From: Tubulanus polymorphus
Taxonomy: Eukaryota; Nemertea; Palaeonemertea; Tubulaniformes; Tubulanidae
DNA: 64,000 bases
Direction: 5' to 3'
Assembly: GCF_964204645.1 (NCBI RefSeq)
Contig: NC_134025.1
Location: 25,574,001 to 25,638,000 of the forward strand
Shown: piece by piece, positions 24,658 to 36,603 of the stretch
How the letters are laid out: every line of letters starts with the position of its first letter
Position numbering within the stretch: the stretch's first letter is position 1
Program-made: the position numbers and the translations under genes
Notes under the pieces: model-generated
Seen by the model: only the letters and a program-made list of their open reading frames with translations
Databases searched by the model: none
Told to the model about the DNA's origin: nothing

Positions 24658-26238
24658 TTATGAAATGCAAGACAGCGCACCACCCTTTTTACAGCCATGC
24701 TCATTTTCATAGGTCACTTCGACTTTGACATCGTTTTTCTTGTACGCCGATCCATTTCCCATTCCTTCTTTATGGAGAGAGTTTGTTAACCGTGGAAATC
24801 TTCGAACTGATCTGAATACGGGAACCGATGAACTGGTATCATTCAGCAACCCGACTGTTCTGTAGATTTCCAATGGCATTCGCATAATCATCCATTTATT
24901 CGGCAAACAAATGTTCACTTTTAAGTTGTAGCCGATATTGATCAAGTTCGGTAGTTCCGCGTAAGTAGGAACTAAGGTTACCGGCGTAAGGAACAGTATG
25001 TTCCACGTCGCGATTTCCTTAGATATTTCTAGTCTTTTTACGTCGTGATGCAGTTCGTGTACTACCTTTGAGTTTTTAAATCCAGAATTCGGCACGGTAA
25101 CTGTCTGTACGAGTTCCAAGTTGATTTCCTGCACGTTCTTCGCGTAATCCTTATCGCAATCAATACTGATTTGGATTTCCTTCCCGGCATGGACAACGTT
25201 ATTGCTTACTTCGAGGAAAATTGCCGGCGTATCTTTTTTGCTTTTTTTATTCAAGTATTCGGTATGAGACAGCGGTAGCGGGTTCGTATCGATCTCTTTC
25301 GGATTGACAACTTTGAACGCGCTCGCAATTACTTTGATCGGCTTCGCCACGACTATATACCCGCTACGACCTTTCGCGATGGAATTACCTTTGATGACAG
25401 TGTCGTCGTACACTATCGCTTGCGCCACGTACGACACGTCTAGTTTATACATCGATGTTTTGACGACGTCTTCGCTGAGAATCGACGCCGGAATATCCGA
25501 CGGTAGTTTATATTTAAACCGGCTGACGTACTGACCGGGGTTTATCATCGTCGCTCGGTTATCTCCGTGTCCGAGTATTCGATTCTTTTTCGTCAGGTAG
25601 CACTCTTTTTTCCGATGATTTACGAAGCCTTCTTTGCTCACGGTCACCGACCCGAAGCCGGTTATTTTGAATTCGACTCCGCGAACCGCGATCGGAAACT
25701 GCACGTCTAAGATCACCTTTCCGCTGATCTCGTCACCCGGTTGGTAGCTGTTTTCGATCGGTTGATCGAATTTGATCGCGAAATAACTGATCGCGTTCGC
25801 TTTATTCGGTGGTTTATACGTCGAGACGACTCGTTTTCCGGATAGTTTCGAATCAACATAGACTGCCTTGCCTTCGTACCCGGGAATGTAAATGTAGCTT
25901 CCTTGTAGAATTGTTGAATGTCTATTGGGGACGTTTTGCGAATGACGCCAACTATGACTCGAGTGCATCTCGGATTCGCTAGTTTCCGCCCTTTTTCTAC
26001 CCATGCTGCTGCTTTTATTTGTGAACCCGTCTGTGTTTTTTGGATTGTTCTCCATTGTACCATTGCCTTCATCATTGCTTTTATAAAGTCGTCTAGTTCT
26101 GCCTGCGTCCGTCGAGTTCAAGCGGTGTTCCTCCCTGCCTCCTTTCTTGTTCGATAGAGATCGGATTTTTTTCTTGGCTGATCCGTGTGAAAAACCTCCT
26201 GATCCCGAGGATAGATAGGTTGCCTGTGGCTCATTCAT
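24658..26238 (-). CDS. Arrestin domain-containing protein (alpha-arrestin-like)
   Basis: The coding sequence is one uninterrupted exon of 526 codons. I chose the ATG at 26238 (MNEPQATYLSSGSG) because an acceptor (TGTTTCAG) lies about 6 bases upstream, implying a noncoding 5' exon, probably ending near 26370. Residues 1 to about 150 are a Ser/Lys/Arg/Asn-rich, probably disordered extension. An arrestin N-type fold follows (FAIKFDQPIENSYQPGDEIS, then GKVILDVQFPIAVRGVEFKI), then an arrestin C-type half that includes LELVQTVTVPNSGF and AELPNLINIGYNLKVNICLP. Alpha-arrestins act as adaptors in receptor trafficking and ubiquitination. I see no PPxY motif, the usual Nedd4 ligase ligand in ARRDC proteins, so the partner may differ. 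The ortholog cannot be named. Confidence 0.8.
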   Translation of the reverse strand: MNEPQATYLSSGSGGFSHGSAKKKIRSLSNKKGGREEHRLNSTDAGRTRRLYKSNDEGNGTMENNPKNTDGFTNKSSSMGRKRAETSESEMHSSHSWRHSQNVPNRHSTILQGSYIYIPGYEGKAVYVDSKLSGKRVVSTYKPPNKANAISYFAIKFDQPIENSYQPGDEISGKVILDVQFPIAVRGVEFKITGFGSVTVSKEGFVNHRKKECYLTKKNRILGHGDNRATMINPGQYVSRFKYKLPSDIPASILSEDVVKTSMYKLDVSYVAQAIVYDDTVIKGNSIAKGRSGYIVVAKPIKVIASAFKVVNPKEIDTNPLPLSHTEYLNKKSKKDTPAIFLEVSNNVVHAGKEIQISIDCDKDYAKNVQEINLELVQTVTVPNSGFKNSKVVHELHHDVKRLEISKEIATWNILFLTPVTLVPTYAELPNLINIGYNLKVNICLPNKWMIMRMPLEIYRTVGLLNDTSSSVPVFRSVRRFPRLTNSLHKEGMGNGSAYKKNDVKVEVTYENEHGCKKGGALSCIS

Positions 26239-27139
26239 CCCAACTGAAACATGCACCATAAGATTTAGACTAAAAATGTCTGAAGTGAAATCCAGGAATA
26301 AAGGCAAACCTTCTATTACACATATGCTGGTCTCTGCTGAACTATATTCGTAAATATCATTTGAAACTTACGTAAATGGCTGGTCAAAAGCTAACGGCAA
26401 AAGTATTGATGATGATTCAACATAAATCATGGACGTTTTGCCGGTTAAAGTCCTAGTTTCTTGTGCCCGTTGCTAGAAAGAATTCATGTACGAATTCTTG
26501 AAAGTAACGTCGCTCGAAGGAATATACATATTTTTCATTGATTCATCTTGTCAAAGACTCTTTATTCAGAAATTTTGAATGTTTTTAATGCGAGTTATTT
26601 ATGCATATTGGTTTGATATTAGTCGGTTGTAATACTTGAATAATGAACAGAATGGGAAAAACTGGTTTTTCGTGCGCTCTCTCGTATATTTGGGTCAGAA
26701 AAGTTTAATTCCAGACAGAATAGGTGTTGACACAAAATTACAGCTCTATATCATTATCACTACCTTTCAAAGCGTTGTAGATTTGAATTTCTATGATTGA
26801 ATTGATTGTTAAATTTTTCAATTGAAAATTCATCATATATCATCTATACCAGTACATAAACATGTATATAGATGTACATATACTATATACAGTACTTGTC
26901 TACTTCCTAGCCAATTTCATTTGGTTTATCATGAATCTTAGCGGCAATTTTTCTTCCTTATTAGCTGATATTATTAGATATACCAACTACCATGAAGAAG
27001 TTAGAGATTTAGACCGAATTCACGGAAAAAATGTTTTTATCGGCGTATTGTGTGAATAACTGTTTACGCGATATTTACCAAACACCCACATTTCCTCTTA
27101 ACCCACTGTATTGATATCGGTGGTTCTAAAACATAGATA

Positions 27140-30100
27140 ATGGCTATTTTTGATATGAAAAATAAAACGTTGAACCTACAGTGAGTGACTGAATAAAGAT
27201 TACAAGGATGTAGCTAGAATTCCAAATGTCAATGTTTTTCTATTGTCAGTGATGAAGATGAAAAAGAAGGCAGCGTTTATTTCTGGACAAGTCACAATGA
27301 TGTGAAACTGTCGACTACTAGTATATTCAATAAACGTCCCATACTGAAGGTTTCTATGGGATTGAGTCATTCTAGTTTTTTGACAGTCGATCGACAAGTA
27401 TTCTGTTCAGGATCGAACAGTCACGGGCAACTTGGTTTAGGTGTCCGTGAAGATACTCATCGTATGAAACCTGTTTTGGTTGATTCATTAAAAGGTGAGC
27501 GGCCTTGACCAATTTTTTTCAATCTTTCCCATCTTTAACGTATGGTAATTCATAAAATGAAACTATTTTCTAGATTTGGAAATCAGTGATATTTGTTGCG
27601 GGCGTTTACATACAGCCGCCGTAAGCAAGAAAAATGGCGGAATTTATTGTTGGGGTTGTTCGGAAGATGGCCAGTGTGCGCTCGGAGAACCCGCTAATGT
27701 TAACTCGCCGACCTTGGTACAGATTCCGACCAAACAGTCAACAACGGAAACGAGTTGCATTTACAAACATTTCCGTTACCCGCCTTTCAAACAGGTATCC
27801 TGTGGTGACACGCATACGTTAGGGGTTAACGTTTCCGGTGAGGTATGGTCGTGGGGCTCCGGAAGCCAGTTGGGTTTGACGAAAATCAAAGTAACTCACG
27901 TTCCGAAAAAGATCGAATATTTGTCCGGGTATAAAGTGTTGTCCGTAGCCGCCGGCGCCGAACACAGTTTGGCGCTCGTGCGTAAGAATGTGCAAACTAA
28001 AAAACGCCGAAAAGACAGTTTCAAGAAAACCGTCTGCCCGAAATGTAACAGTGATATTTACACGTTCGTCGATATCAACGACGAATGTATTATATCGGAT
28101 GAACACAAGTGTCCGCTCGGTTGTGAAATAGATGATTCCAGTGCAAGCGGGGGTTCTCTTAGTCGCGATCTATCTCCCGATTGTAGCAATAACGAAACAT
28201 TTGCTCAATTTCACAGTAACTCCTTCGACACGGGTGCTAATGTCGACAATTCCGCCGATAGCGCGAAAAATGACGATAACGCGCGATCGAGATGTGATCC
28301 TACCGCGAAGACCGGAAAACGACCGGAAAATTTAGACCGCGATATGAAAGACGTCGTACAATTACGCGATAAAAAGGTGCGTAACCTGAGTATACCGCAT
28401 AAAATGTCATTTGTTAACGTGTCCGAAGCGAGGAATTTTTTAGATAAGCAACTTTCGTGTAAGTTCGTGCCTGGTTCGCCGAGACTGGAGCGTCGACCTA
28501 GTAACGTATTGCGCCAAACTCTCGATACGCTCTGGACTAACGTCAAACAGCCGACGGTCATGGTCAACAACGTCTCGGCGGCTACGGCGAAGGTAGTTTC
28601 GAATATACGTACGTCGATGGACAAGTACGGTATCAGTCTAGGCATGGCGGATCTGGAAACTGTGTCGAAGTCTTCGAGTAGTCAGGAATCGTTAGAACAA
28701 CCTTCGATCACCTGCAGTTCGCCAGATGCCGATGAGGACGCTTCGTCGGTGAATACGTACTCGCTAGATCTATCGTTGAAAGATAATGACGACACCGACG
28801 TCGATGCTGACCTGAAATCGGACAAAGAAGGTTCACCGTTAATCGACCCATTCTTGAATTTCCCTAAACTGACCGATAAAGTCGGCACTTCATATGATAA
28901 CTCGCCGGTTGAAAGTCGCAAGCAAAGTGAAAGTCGATTAAGCGAAGAGGTCATTGAGAAAATGTCCAGCGATGATGAGGTATCTCGGACGATTGTGGCT
29001 GAACAACCACCACTAGTTACCAATACGGTTGAGACATCATTCATGACTAATATCCTTGAAGCTTCGATGTCTATAATTCAAACGAACAAAGATGATGTGT
29101 GTACTACTGAAACTCCGCAAAGAAAAGTGTCACTAAAAACAGCTATGGAATTTAAGCAAATTTTGGCTGAAACGTCAAGGGAGGAAAATGGTAGGTCTAT
29201 TTGTTTGTCTTTTTACACAATTCTTACTGGTATTGCGTAGACATTATAGATTTAAATTTGAATATTTCAGACTCCATTGATCTAAGTTCATTTAACACAG
29301 AGGTATGGAGCTGGGGTACAGGAAAGCATGGTCAGTTAGGTCATGGTGATCAACTTGATCGCCCTCAACCGTGCTGTATTAAAATGCTCGGAAACCGCCA
29401 CGTAACGAAGATAGCTGCCGGATCTAAACATTCTTTAGCTTTGACAGCAACATCCAAGGTAATTATTGCAAAGTTGATTAAATGTTCATTAAATGTTTTC
29501 TTATGTTTCTTAACTATTGTATTTTCTTTTCTAATTTCATTATCAGACATTTGCCTGGGGCGATAATAAAGCTGGACAGCTAGGTCACAAAGACTCGATG
29601 TCGGTAAGTCCCTGGAAAGTGAATTTGCCAAAAAAGTCACTGGTATGGAATGTTGAAGCAGGTCCAACCGAATCTGTATATAGTTGTTATACGAGCAGTT
29701 ACCAGCCAGATGTCTACTATACGGGATTGAAACAAAGGTGAGTTCTTATTCCAACTTATTTCAACTGCACATACCCTCGAAACAGTATCTTGAAATTATG
29801 GAAATGATGTTTGCTTTCAGCTCAGAGAGTCAGGGTCCAAAAAAGATATCCGGGTTGAAAAAGGTATGTGTCAGGAAATGAAACTTTAGATTTAAGTATC
29901 AAATCTATGTAATTTTTCAACTGGATGATTATTTTACTTTCAGCTTGGCTATATCAAACAACTCTCCATCGGAAATGAATTTTGTGCCTGTATCTTAGAT
30001 GTCAGTTCAACTTCTAAAACTGCTGTCTATCACGAATTTGCTGCATCCGAGCGTAACTTCTATAATCAGCTGGAAAAAATTTTGTGTTCCGTCATTAAAC

Positions 30101-33100
30101 CACTCAAAAACATAGGTAAAATGTGTGATGATACAGTGTACATGTACTTCGAAAAATTAGAATTTAGTAGGAATGTTTGTCATGAATCTATTTTCCTAAT
30201 TGTAGAAAACTACAGCTCCATTGAGAAAACAAGTGATGGTACTGTTTTAACAAAACTGTTTGATAATTTTGAGAAAGTGACTTATATGGTAAGTAAACCT
30301 TTCTTATATACATGTGAAGGGTGTTCATCTAATTGAATAGCATTGTAGTTTTTTAATTCATCTTATCTCAGGTTGGGCTCAATATCGACGATCTAACGGC
30401 ATGCGTTCAAGGTGCTATTTTACCTGAGAAGATAAATCTAGTCGCAGCTCATCAAAATGTCGTCTCATTATTCAAAGAGTTCTCTCATGTGTTCGGTGAT
30501 TGTTTGGCAATGGGTGCTTTTGAAATTCTTGCAAAAACTACCGGGTAAATAGAGAATTTACATCTGCTCTGTATTTTCTGGTGGATGATTTGGGCCAAAT
30601 CAAGGTTCCTGGTGCGTAAAATTTTGGTTTTCTTGCTCAGAGAAAACAGAAATTCTCATCTAGAGAAAGCAACAAAAAATTCAGCGTGTAGGAAAGTTGT
30701 CCGCTTAAAAGGCCTTCATTTCATGTTGCATAAAGAACTGTTTTAATTATTGTCGTTGAAATCTTTGGGTAGATCGTTTTTGGAAAAGTTGGAAGACGTT
30801 TTCAAAGATCTGCTCGATGAAGGAAAGTATGATAGAACTGCAATGGGAGTGTCATTCCGACGTCTTATGCAAATTCCGCTGAGAAGGCTAGGTCATTATA
30901 ATCGTTTGCTGGCTAAAATTTCGACTAGGTTTCCAAAGGTTAGAATTCAAAGATGAAAATTGGTAGACTCAATTTGCTTTATACCTTGCCAAACCTGAGC
31001 AACTCGATTTCTCACGTATTTATAGGAAACTGATATTCACAATCTGCTGAGCAAAGCTAGTCTGTTATGGGATGCTCTTAAAGATGCAGCAAAGAAAGAG
31101 CACACTGCTGCTGAAACTACGAAGATATTTTGGGATGTCTGTCCATCTAAATATAAGGTAGCAGTATATGAATATGTTTTGCATCACAAGAAATTATGTC
31201 AGTGTGAAATATGCATTCAAAATATGATGTTTTGAATATGAATTTCATTTCCATAGGATTCTTTACGGTGCCCTGGAAGGCGTCTTCTGAAGGACAGCAA
31301 GAATTCTCCACTCACATTACATAATGCTGGCAGATTCGCTATGCATTATTTCTTTCTGTTCAGTGATATCTTTGTCCATGCTCAGGTAATATATTTCATA
31401 TGTCTTTCCCGCCGTAACTCTACTTCATACAGTCTATTGGATATCATTGTTGTGTTTCACTTTCAGTATTCTAGTCACCAAGTTTTGCCTCTTGCCACTC
31501 TATGGACTGAACCATTACCAGAATCTGATAGTCGCAAGTATGTTTGGATTAGCTGTCTGTATATTACTAGCGAACCTTGAAGAATATAGATTTATTATTT
31601 GTTTTCGATTATGATTTTTCTAGGAATGCAATCTGTCTAAAGTCACCAGAAGAACGACTTATATTACTGGCTCCATCTGCTACGGAAAAGGTAATACCAC
31701 CACCCCTGTTAATACATGGTGGGATGATTCCTGTTTGATCAAACCATTTTACCTCATTTATAGGCAGATTGGTTGAAAGCTATAAACCTTGCAGTATTAA
31801 AAGTAGTTTTAAATCAGAAAGGATACACAGCACTTACTGAAAGCAGTAATCCTACTCCTCCACTAAATAGAAATGCTGAGCACACATTCTATAAACCGGG
31901 ACCATTGAAAAATGCCACTTACACTGGCAGTTGGCTGCTGGGTATGCCTCACGGCGGGTAAATATTGCTTTGATAAGTTAACATTTATTAACTCATCTAG
32001 TTCGATAGGTAGAAATTTTTCTTAATTTTGCAGAGGTAAAATATCATTTGTTGATGGGCGAAATTATACTGGTAGATTCAAACATGGCTCTCCACATGGG
32101 TAGGTTCATCTCCAACTGAACTGAATGGTACGTTATAACTCCATATACATGTACTTAGATTTTTGATTAATTTTGTGCAATTTCAGTTCTGGAACATTCA
32201 TTACTCCGAAAAAAGGTGCTCTTGAAGTTTACGATGGAACTATGAAAGATGGAAAAATGCATGGCTTCGGAAGTATTAGGTAGTATGCGCTTTATAATAG
32301 ACATTGTTATGTCCCCTTAGAGACATCTGTTGAGATAAATGCATCATTATCTGATACGTCTTCTAGATACTGGGATAGCAGCACATATGATGGATACTTC
32401 AAGAATGGACTACGTTGTGGCCATGGGATTTTTCGCCAAGGAAACCTGAAAGGCTCGGATAGTGCATCCATTTATATAGGTGAATGGAGTAATGATAAGT
32501 TCAATGGTTATGGTGTTCAGGACAACATACAAAAAGGTAATACTGATAAACTATTCGGGAAACATGGCATCCAGAAGTGCTGTCGATGCTATAAAAACGG
32601 CATCTTGATCATTATTCAGGTGAAAAATACATGGGACTGTGGTTAGATGGGAACCGGCATGGTGGTGGAGTTATAGTTACACTTGATGGAATGTACTATG
32701 AAGGAAACTTTGTAAACAACAAATTATGTGTATGTATAATCATCATGCAGACTACAACCAGATCATGTACTTACTTTCTACCGCAACATATGAAAAATAA
32801 TGATTGCTTATTCTTTCTATTAGGGGTATGGAATCATGCTTACGGATGATAACTCTTGTTATGAAGGCGAATTTCAAGCTGGAACTCAGCTCGTTGGTAA
32901 AGTGAGTATTTTCTGACATTTGACTGAATCCTATAAATATATATATAACCCATTGACCTGTATTGAATTTAACATCATACTTTCAGGGTAGTCTGAAATT
33001 CTCTAATGGCCTCGTATTGGATGGTAGTTTCTCGGGAACTTGGCCGGATGCTTTAAAGTTCAATGGAAATGTGAAGATGACAAGCTCTCTGAATGAACCA

Positions 33101-35150
33101 AGAGGATTCAGTCATATGCCTGATCTTGTTCCTAGGTAAATTATTAGGTCTTCTAAAAAGATCAGTCGTATAAATATGCACGATCTAAGGATAAAATTTC
33201 ATTTACTGGTAACCGTTTTCAGCTATTTTGGAAAAATCGCTGTGCCTCCTGAACAGAAATGGTCTCACATTATCAAGCATTGTCAAGCTATGCTTGGATG
33301 TCAGCCATCTGAAAAGCCAGATACTACCAAAGCATGGGAAGTTGTGGCAGTGATGTTAGCAGCTGGTAGGAAAACAAGTCGAGAAGAAAAAGAAACACCA
33401 ATAACGCCGATAAGGTACTGGACAAAGTGAATATGAATGCTTGGTTTTACGATTTCCTTGGTAGAGTTTCCTTTCTAATTTTTACTATTGGTATGTATTC
33501 TAGGCTTTCTGCCAGAAGTCGGTCCCATTCATTAAGCTTGAGTGATGATTTAGAAAAGATACCTCCCCATAATCTTGGAATACTGACCACTGAATATTAC
33601 CAACAAATCTTGCAATACCTTGGAAAGGTAATATTATGAGATTTAAAGCAATTTTAGTAAGCTTCTGTTATCTATACATTGTGATATATATTTTCTGTAG
33701 GCATTCAATGCTCCATGCCATCCACTCGGGAAACTGATGGGCAGTCTTGTCGACGTTTTTCGAGCAACTTATGTCGGTATCGGATCTCATCCTCGTTTAC
33801 TTCACCACGCTGTTTTAGAGGTGAAATCATACATTCTACGCATGTACCAAGTTGTCAGGTAAGTAAATCTCAGAAGACACAATTTCTACCAACAACTGAA
33901 ACTTTCTGTTTGCTTATCAACTGTATGATTTTAGGATACTTTTTCCTGATCTTCCGACTGATGTTTTCCCAGTTCAGATCTATCCTGAAGGTTTTGAACA
34001 TGTTGAAACTCCTGAAGATGAATTGCGTCTGATTTGTGATGAGGAAGAAATTGGCTGGTAGGTTCTGCTGTGTATTGTATATAGTTTTGTACCTTGACGG
34101 CCTTAATTGCTCAACGAATTAAAGAATAGAAAGATTTCAAATTCGTTTTCAAGCTGCTTTGTTCTAATCGATTTACTGTATTCTTGTTTGTGGAGCTTGA
34201 TTTTGCGGCTGGAAAGGAACTATATTTTCATTATTTTCTATCAATTAGTGAGGTGATCTCGGCTACTGGTATGCTCTACACATTTCTATTACCAAAAATA
34301 TACCCTTCACTGTTCACATTGTATGCTTTGTACAATGAGAAAGAAGATGAACGTTATTGGGAGCGAGTTCAGAGATTGAATAAACAGTCAGATGTAGCTT
34401 TATTGTCCTATCTCGGTGTTGACGAGTAAGTACATGATCAAAAGATAATTCTTTTTAAATCAACCGAATAATTTCTTCGGATAAATGTTGTTATTTGTTT
34501 TTGTGTTCATTGAAGGAAATTTTGGGAAGTAAGCGATGACATCTTCAGTACGAGATCAAGAGTTTCAATGGTTAGGGAACAAGTTTATAAATACGCTGTT
34601 GAATATCTTCAGCAATTAAGGTATGGTTTTTGATTGTTGAAAGTTGGCAGTTAGATGCCACTCCATGAAAACCTGGCTGAATACACTTGTTGATTTCATT
34701 ACAGCACAGCGTTTTGCCCCGCAGAAAAACTAGAAACCATAAGGAATACTTTTAACGCATTGAATGATGTAAGTTTCATAGTTTTAATCATGATTATGTC
34801 TGAATCCCCGAATTTTTCATTTATGAATCTTGTTTAACTTTCCAGGCGGCAAAAAAAGCGATTAGTGAAGATTTTCTGTGGTGTATGGATGAATTATTCC
34901 CAGTCTTCCAGTACGTCGTCGTACGAGCGAGAATTCCACACCTCGGTGCAGAAATTCATTTTATCGATGATCTCATGGACAGCCATCTTGAACTCGGTGA
35001 ACTGGGCATAATGTTTACAACGCTCAAGGTGCGGATCATTGACCACGGAGATATTTCGAATCTCACTATTTAGAATCTGAGATAATAATGTTTTTTGATC
35101 TGTTTCAGGCAAGCTACTTCCAAATACAGAATGAAAAGATTCTACTGTGA
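27140..35150 (+). CDS. ALS2: Alsin (ALS2), Rab5/Rac guanine nucleotide exchange factor
   Basis: A complete alsin core in many exons. Order of domains: RCC1-like repeats ([25 protein letters not shown]) in exons 27250-27495 and 27575-29190; a long Ser/Asp-rich linker in the same large exon; a second RCC1 pair ([29 protein letters not shown]) at 29270-29740; a DH-like domain ([19 protein letters not shown]) at about 29940-31160; a PH-like domain at 31260-31780; MORN repeats ([29 protein letters not shown]) at 31900-33060; and a C-terminal VPS9 domain with LRLNKQ-like [18 protein letters not shown] and [20 protein letters not shown] at 33500-35070. The end [13 protein letters not shown] aligns with the end of human alsin. 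Alsin activates Rab5 on endosomes and binds Rac. The start at 27140 (MAIFDMKN) is provisional; 24138 is an alternative. The DH part looks diverged. Confidence 0.93.
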
Positions 35151-36603
35151 TAACCTCTTTTCGTCACAATATCCCATTGTAAAAAGAACTTTTGATAAAC
35201 TTTCATGTTAAAAGTCATTGTAACGTTTTTATGGGTACAATTTACTAGTTTTGATTGTGTCAATTATTTGTGTGAGATTCATTTAAACAGCTGAACATGT
35301 ATAAATGAATATATATATTTACTACGTTTAATGTTAACTCCTTATGAAATTATTGCGATTTCATGTTTGATTATTCACAAATTATTAGGTATCTGAGTTG
35401 TGCATTTTATTGACAGAGAATTTTCATATACATCGTCATGTGATGAATATAATATGATGTTTTAGTTTTAAACGATATATCCAGGAGCTTTCTTAGAATT
35501 GTTACATCGATGATGGAAATTGTATTATCATTTACACGTGATCGGATTATTGAAGTGTATGAATAAATGGAATGGTTCTGATATGAAAAAAAACCTGCTA
35601 CATCGATTTTGATTATGTTGATTGACAAATTAAACTTATTTTCTATGTTAAAAGGAGAGGAGATTTTGTAATAGGTTTCGTGCATATTTGAAATATGCTT
35701 CAATGCGGCCTATATGGTACATGAAGTAGTTGCAATTGAAATTGTTAATTCACAAGTGCCCAGTTCACTATGTGAATCTTTAAGATACACGATGATTTTT
35801 CTGCTTGTAAAGCCTAGAATCTTCTATCTGTCCAATAAGCTTTAATTCGGTGAAAATCTTGTTAGATACCGTACGGTATCTTTTGTCTTATGTCAAATAT
35901 AAACCATAACGGTATTTGAACGGTATTATGGAACTACTTTAGTTCTTAATTTGTTACGTTGCAGAAATTGAACAGAGTATAATAAAGACGAATAAATTCT
36001 ACACTTTTACTTCAAAAGTTATTTGTGTTCATTTCGTTTCCAAATATCGATACGCATGATTTTCATCTCTGTATGCTATTGTTCACTGGGCCAATTTAGC
36101 GATGCTGATACAGTCATGAACCTCTGCTATATCTACATAATAGCAAGCGCAGCGAGTCATCTCATTAATCAGTCTCACCGTCAAAAATTATCAATACGGA
36201 TCATTAACACGATCAATAGAGTATAACAACCGATATAGACCATTTCTCTAACTTGCCTTGATATATGATGTGAGCAAGATCATTCATTTTACCACCTGGA
36301 ATATTCTATCAACATGGCTTTGGAAATATTCGAGTAATACACAAAGGTATACACGAAGCAATTGCAATAAAAACGGTGTTTGACTATCAAGATACGGAAA
36401 ATATAATCAACCGAATTGGATTACGCAAAAACCTAAAAGTATCGAGTAAAAGAATTTCAAATAGAAGTCTACACTTACGTAGTAAGACATTATACACGTA
36501 TATGCTCGGTCTGGAAAGAAATTAGAAATTGTTTCAAAATACATGATTTCTCGGGTATAATATTAGCACTTTATAGGTTTATAGGTGAAACGCTGCACGA
36601 GAT
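35151..36603. other. ALS2 3' UTR and intergenic DNA
   Basis: No coding sequence recognised. AATAAA on the plus strand occurs at about 35563 and 35978-35995, of which the later cluster (ATAATAAAGACGAATAAATT) is the better poly(A) candidate. The promoter of the next plus-strand gene must lie toward 36600. Confidence 0.45.

Noticed and set aside
26308-26400. A coding upstream exon for the arrestin-like gene
   Set aside because: The candidate 5' exon ending near 26370 does not stay open when joined to the acceptor near 26244, so it was treated as 5' UTR.
26862-27059. A 65-codon plus-strand frame upstream of ALS2
   Set aside because: Hydrophobic, A+T-driven composition, no splice site in phase with the ALS2 exon, and no known family.
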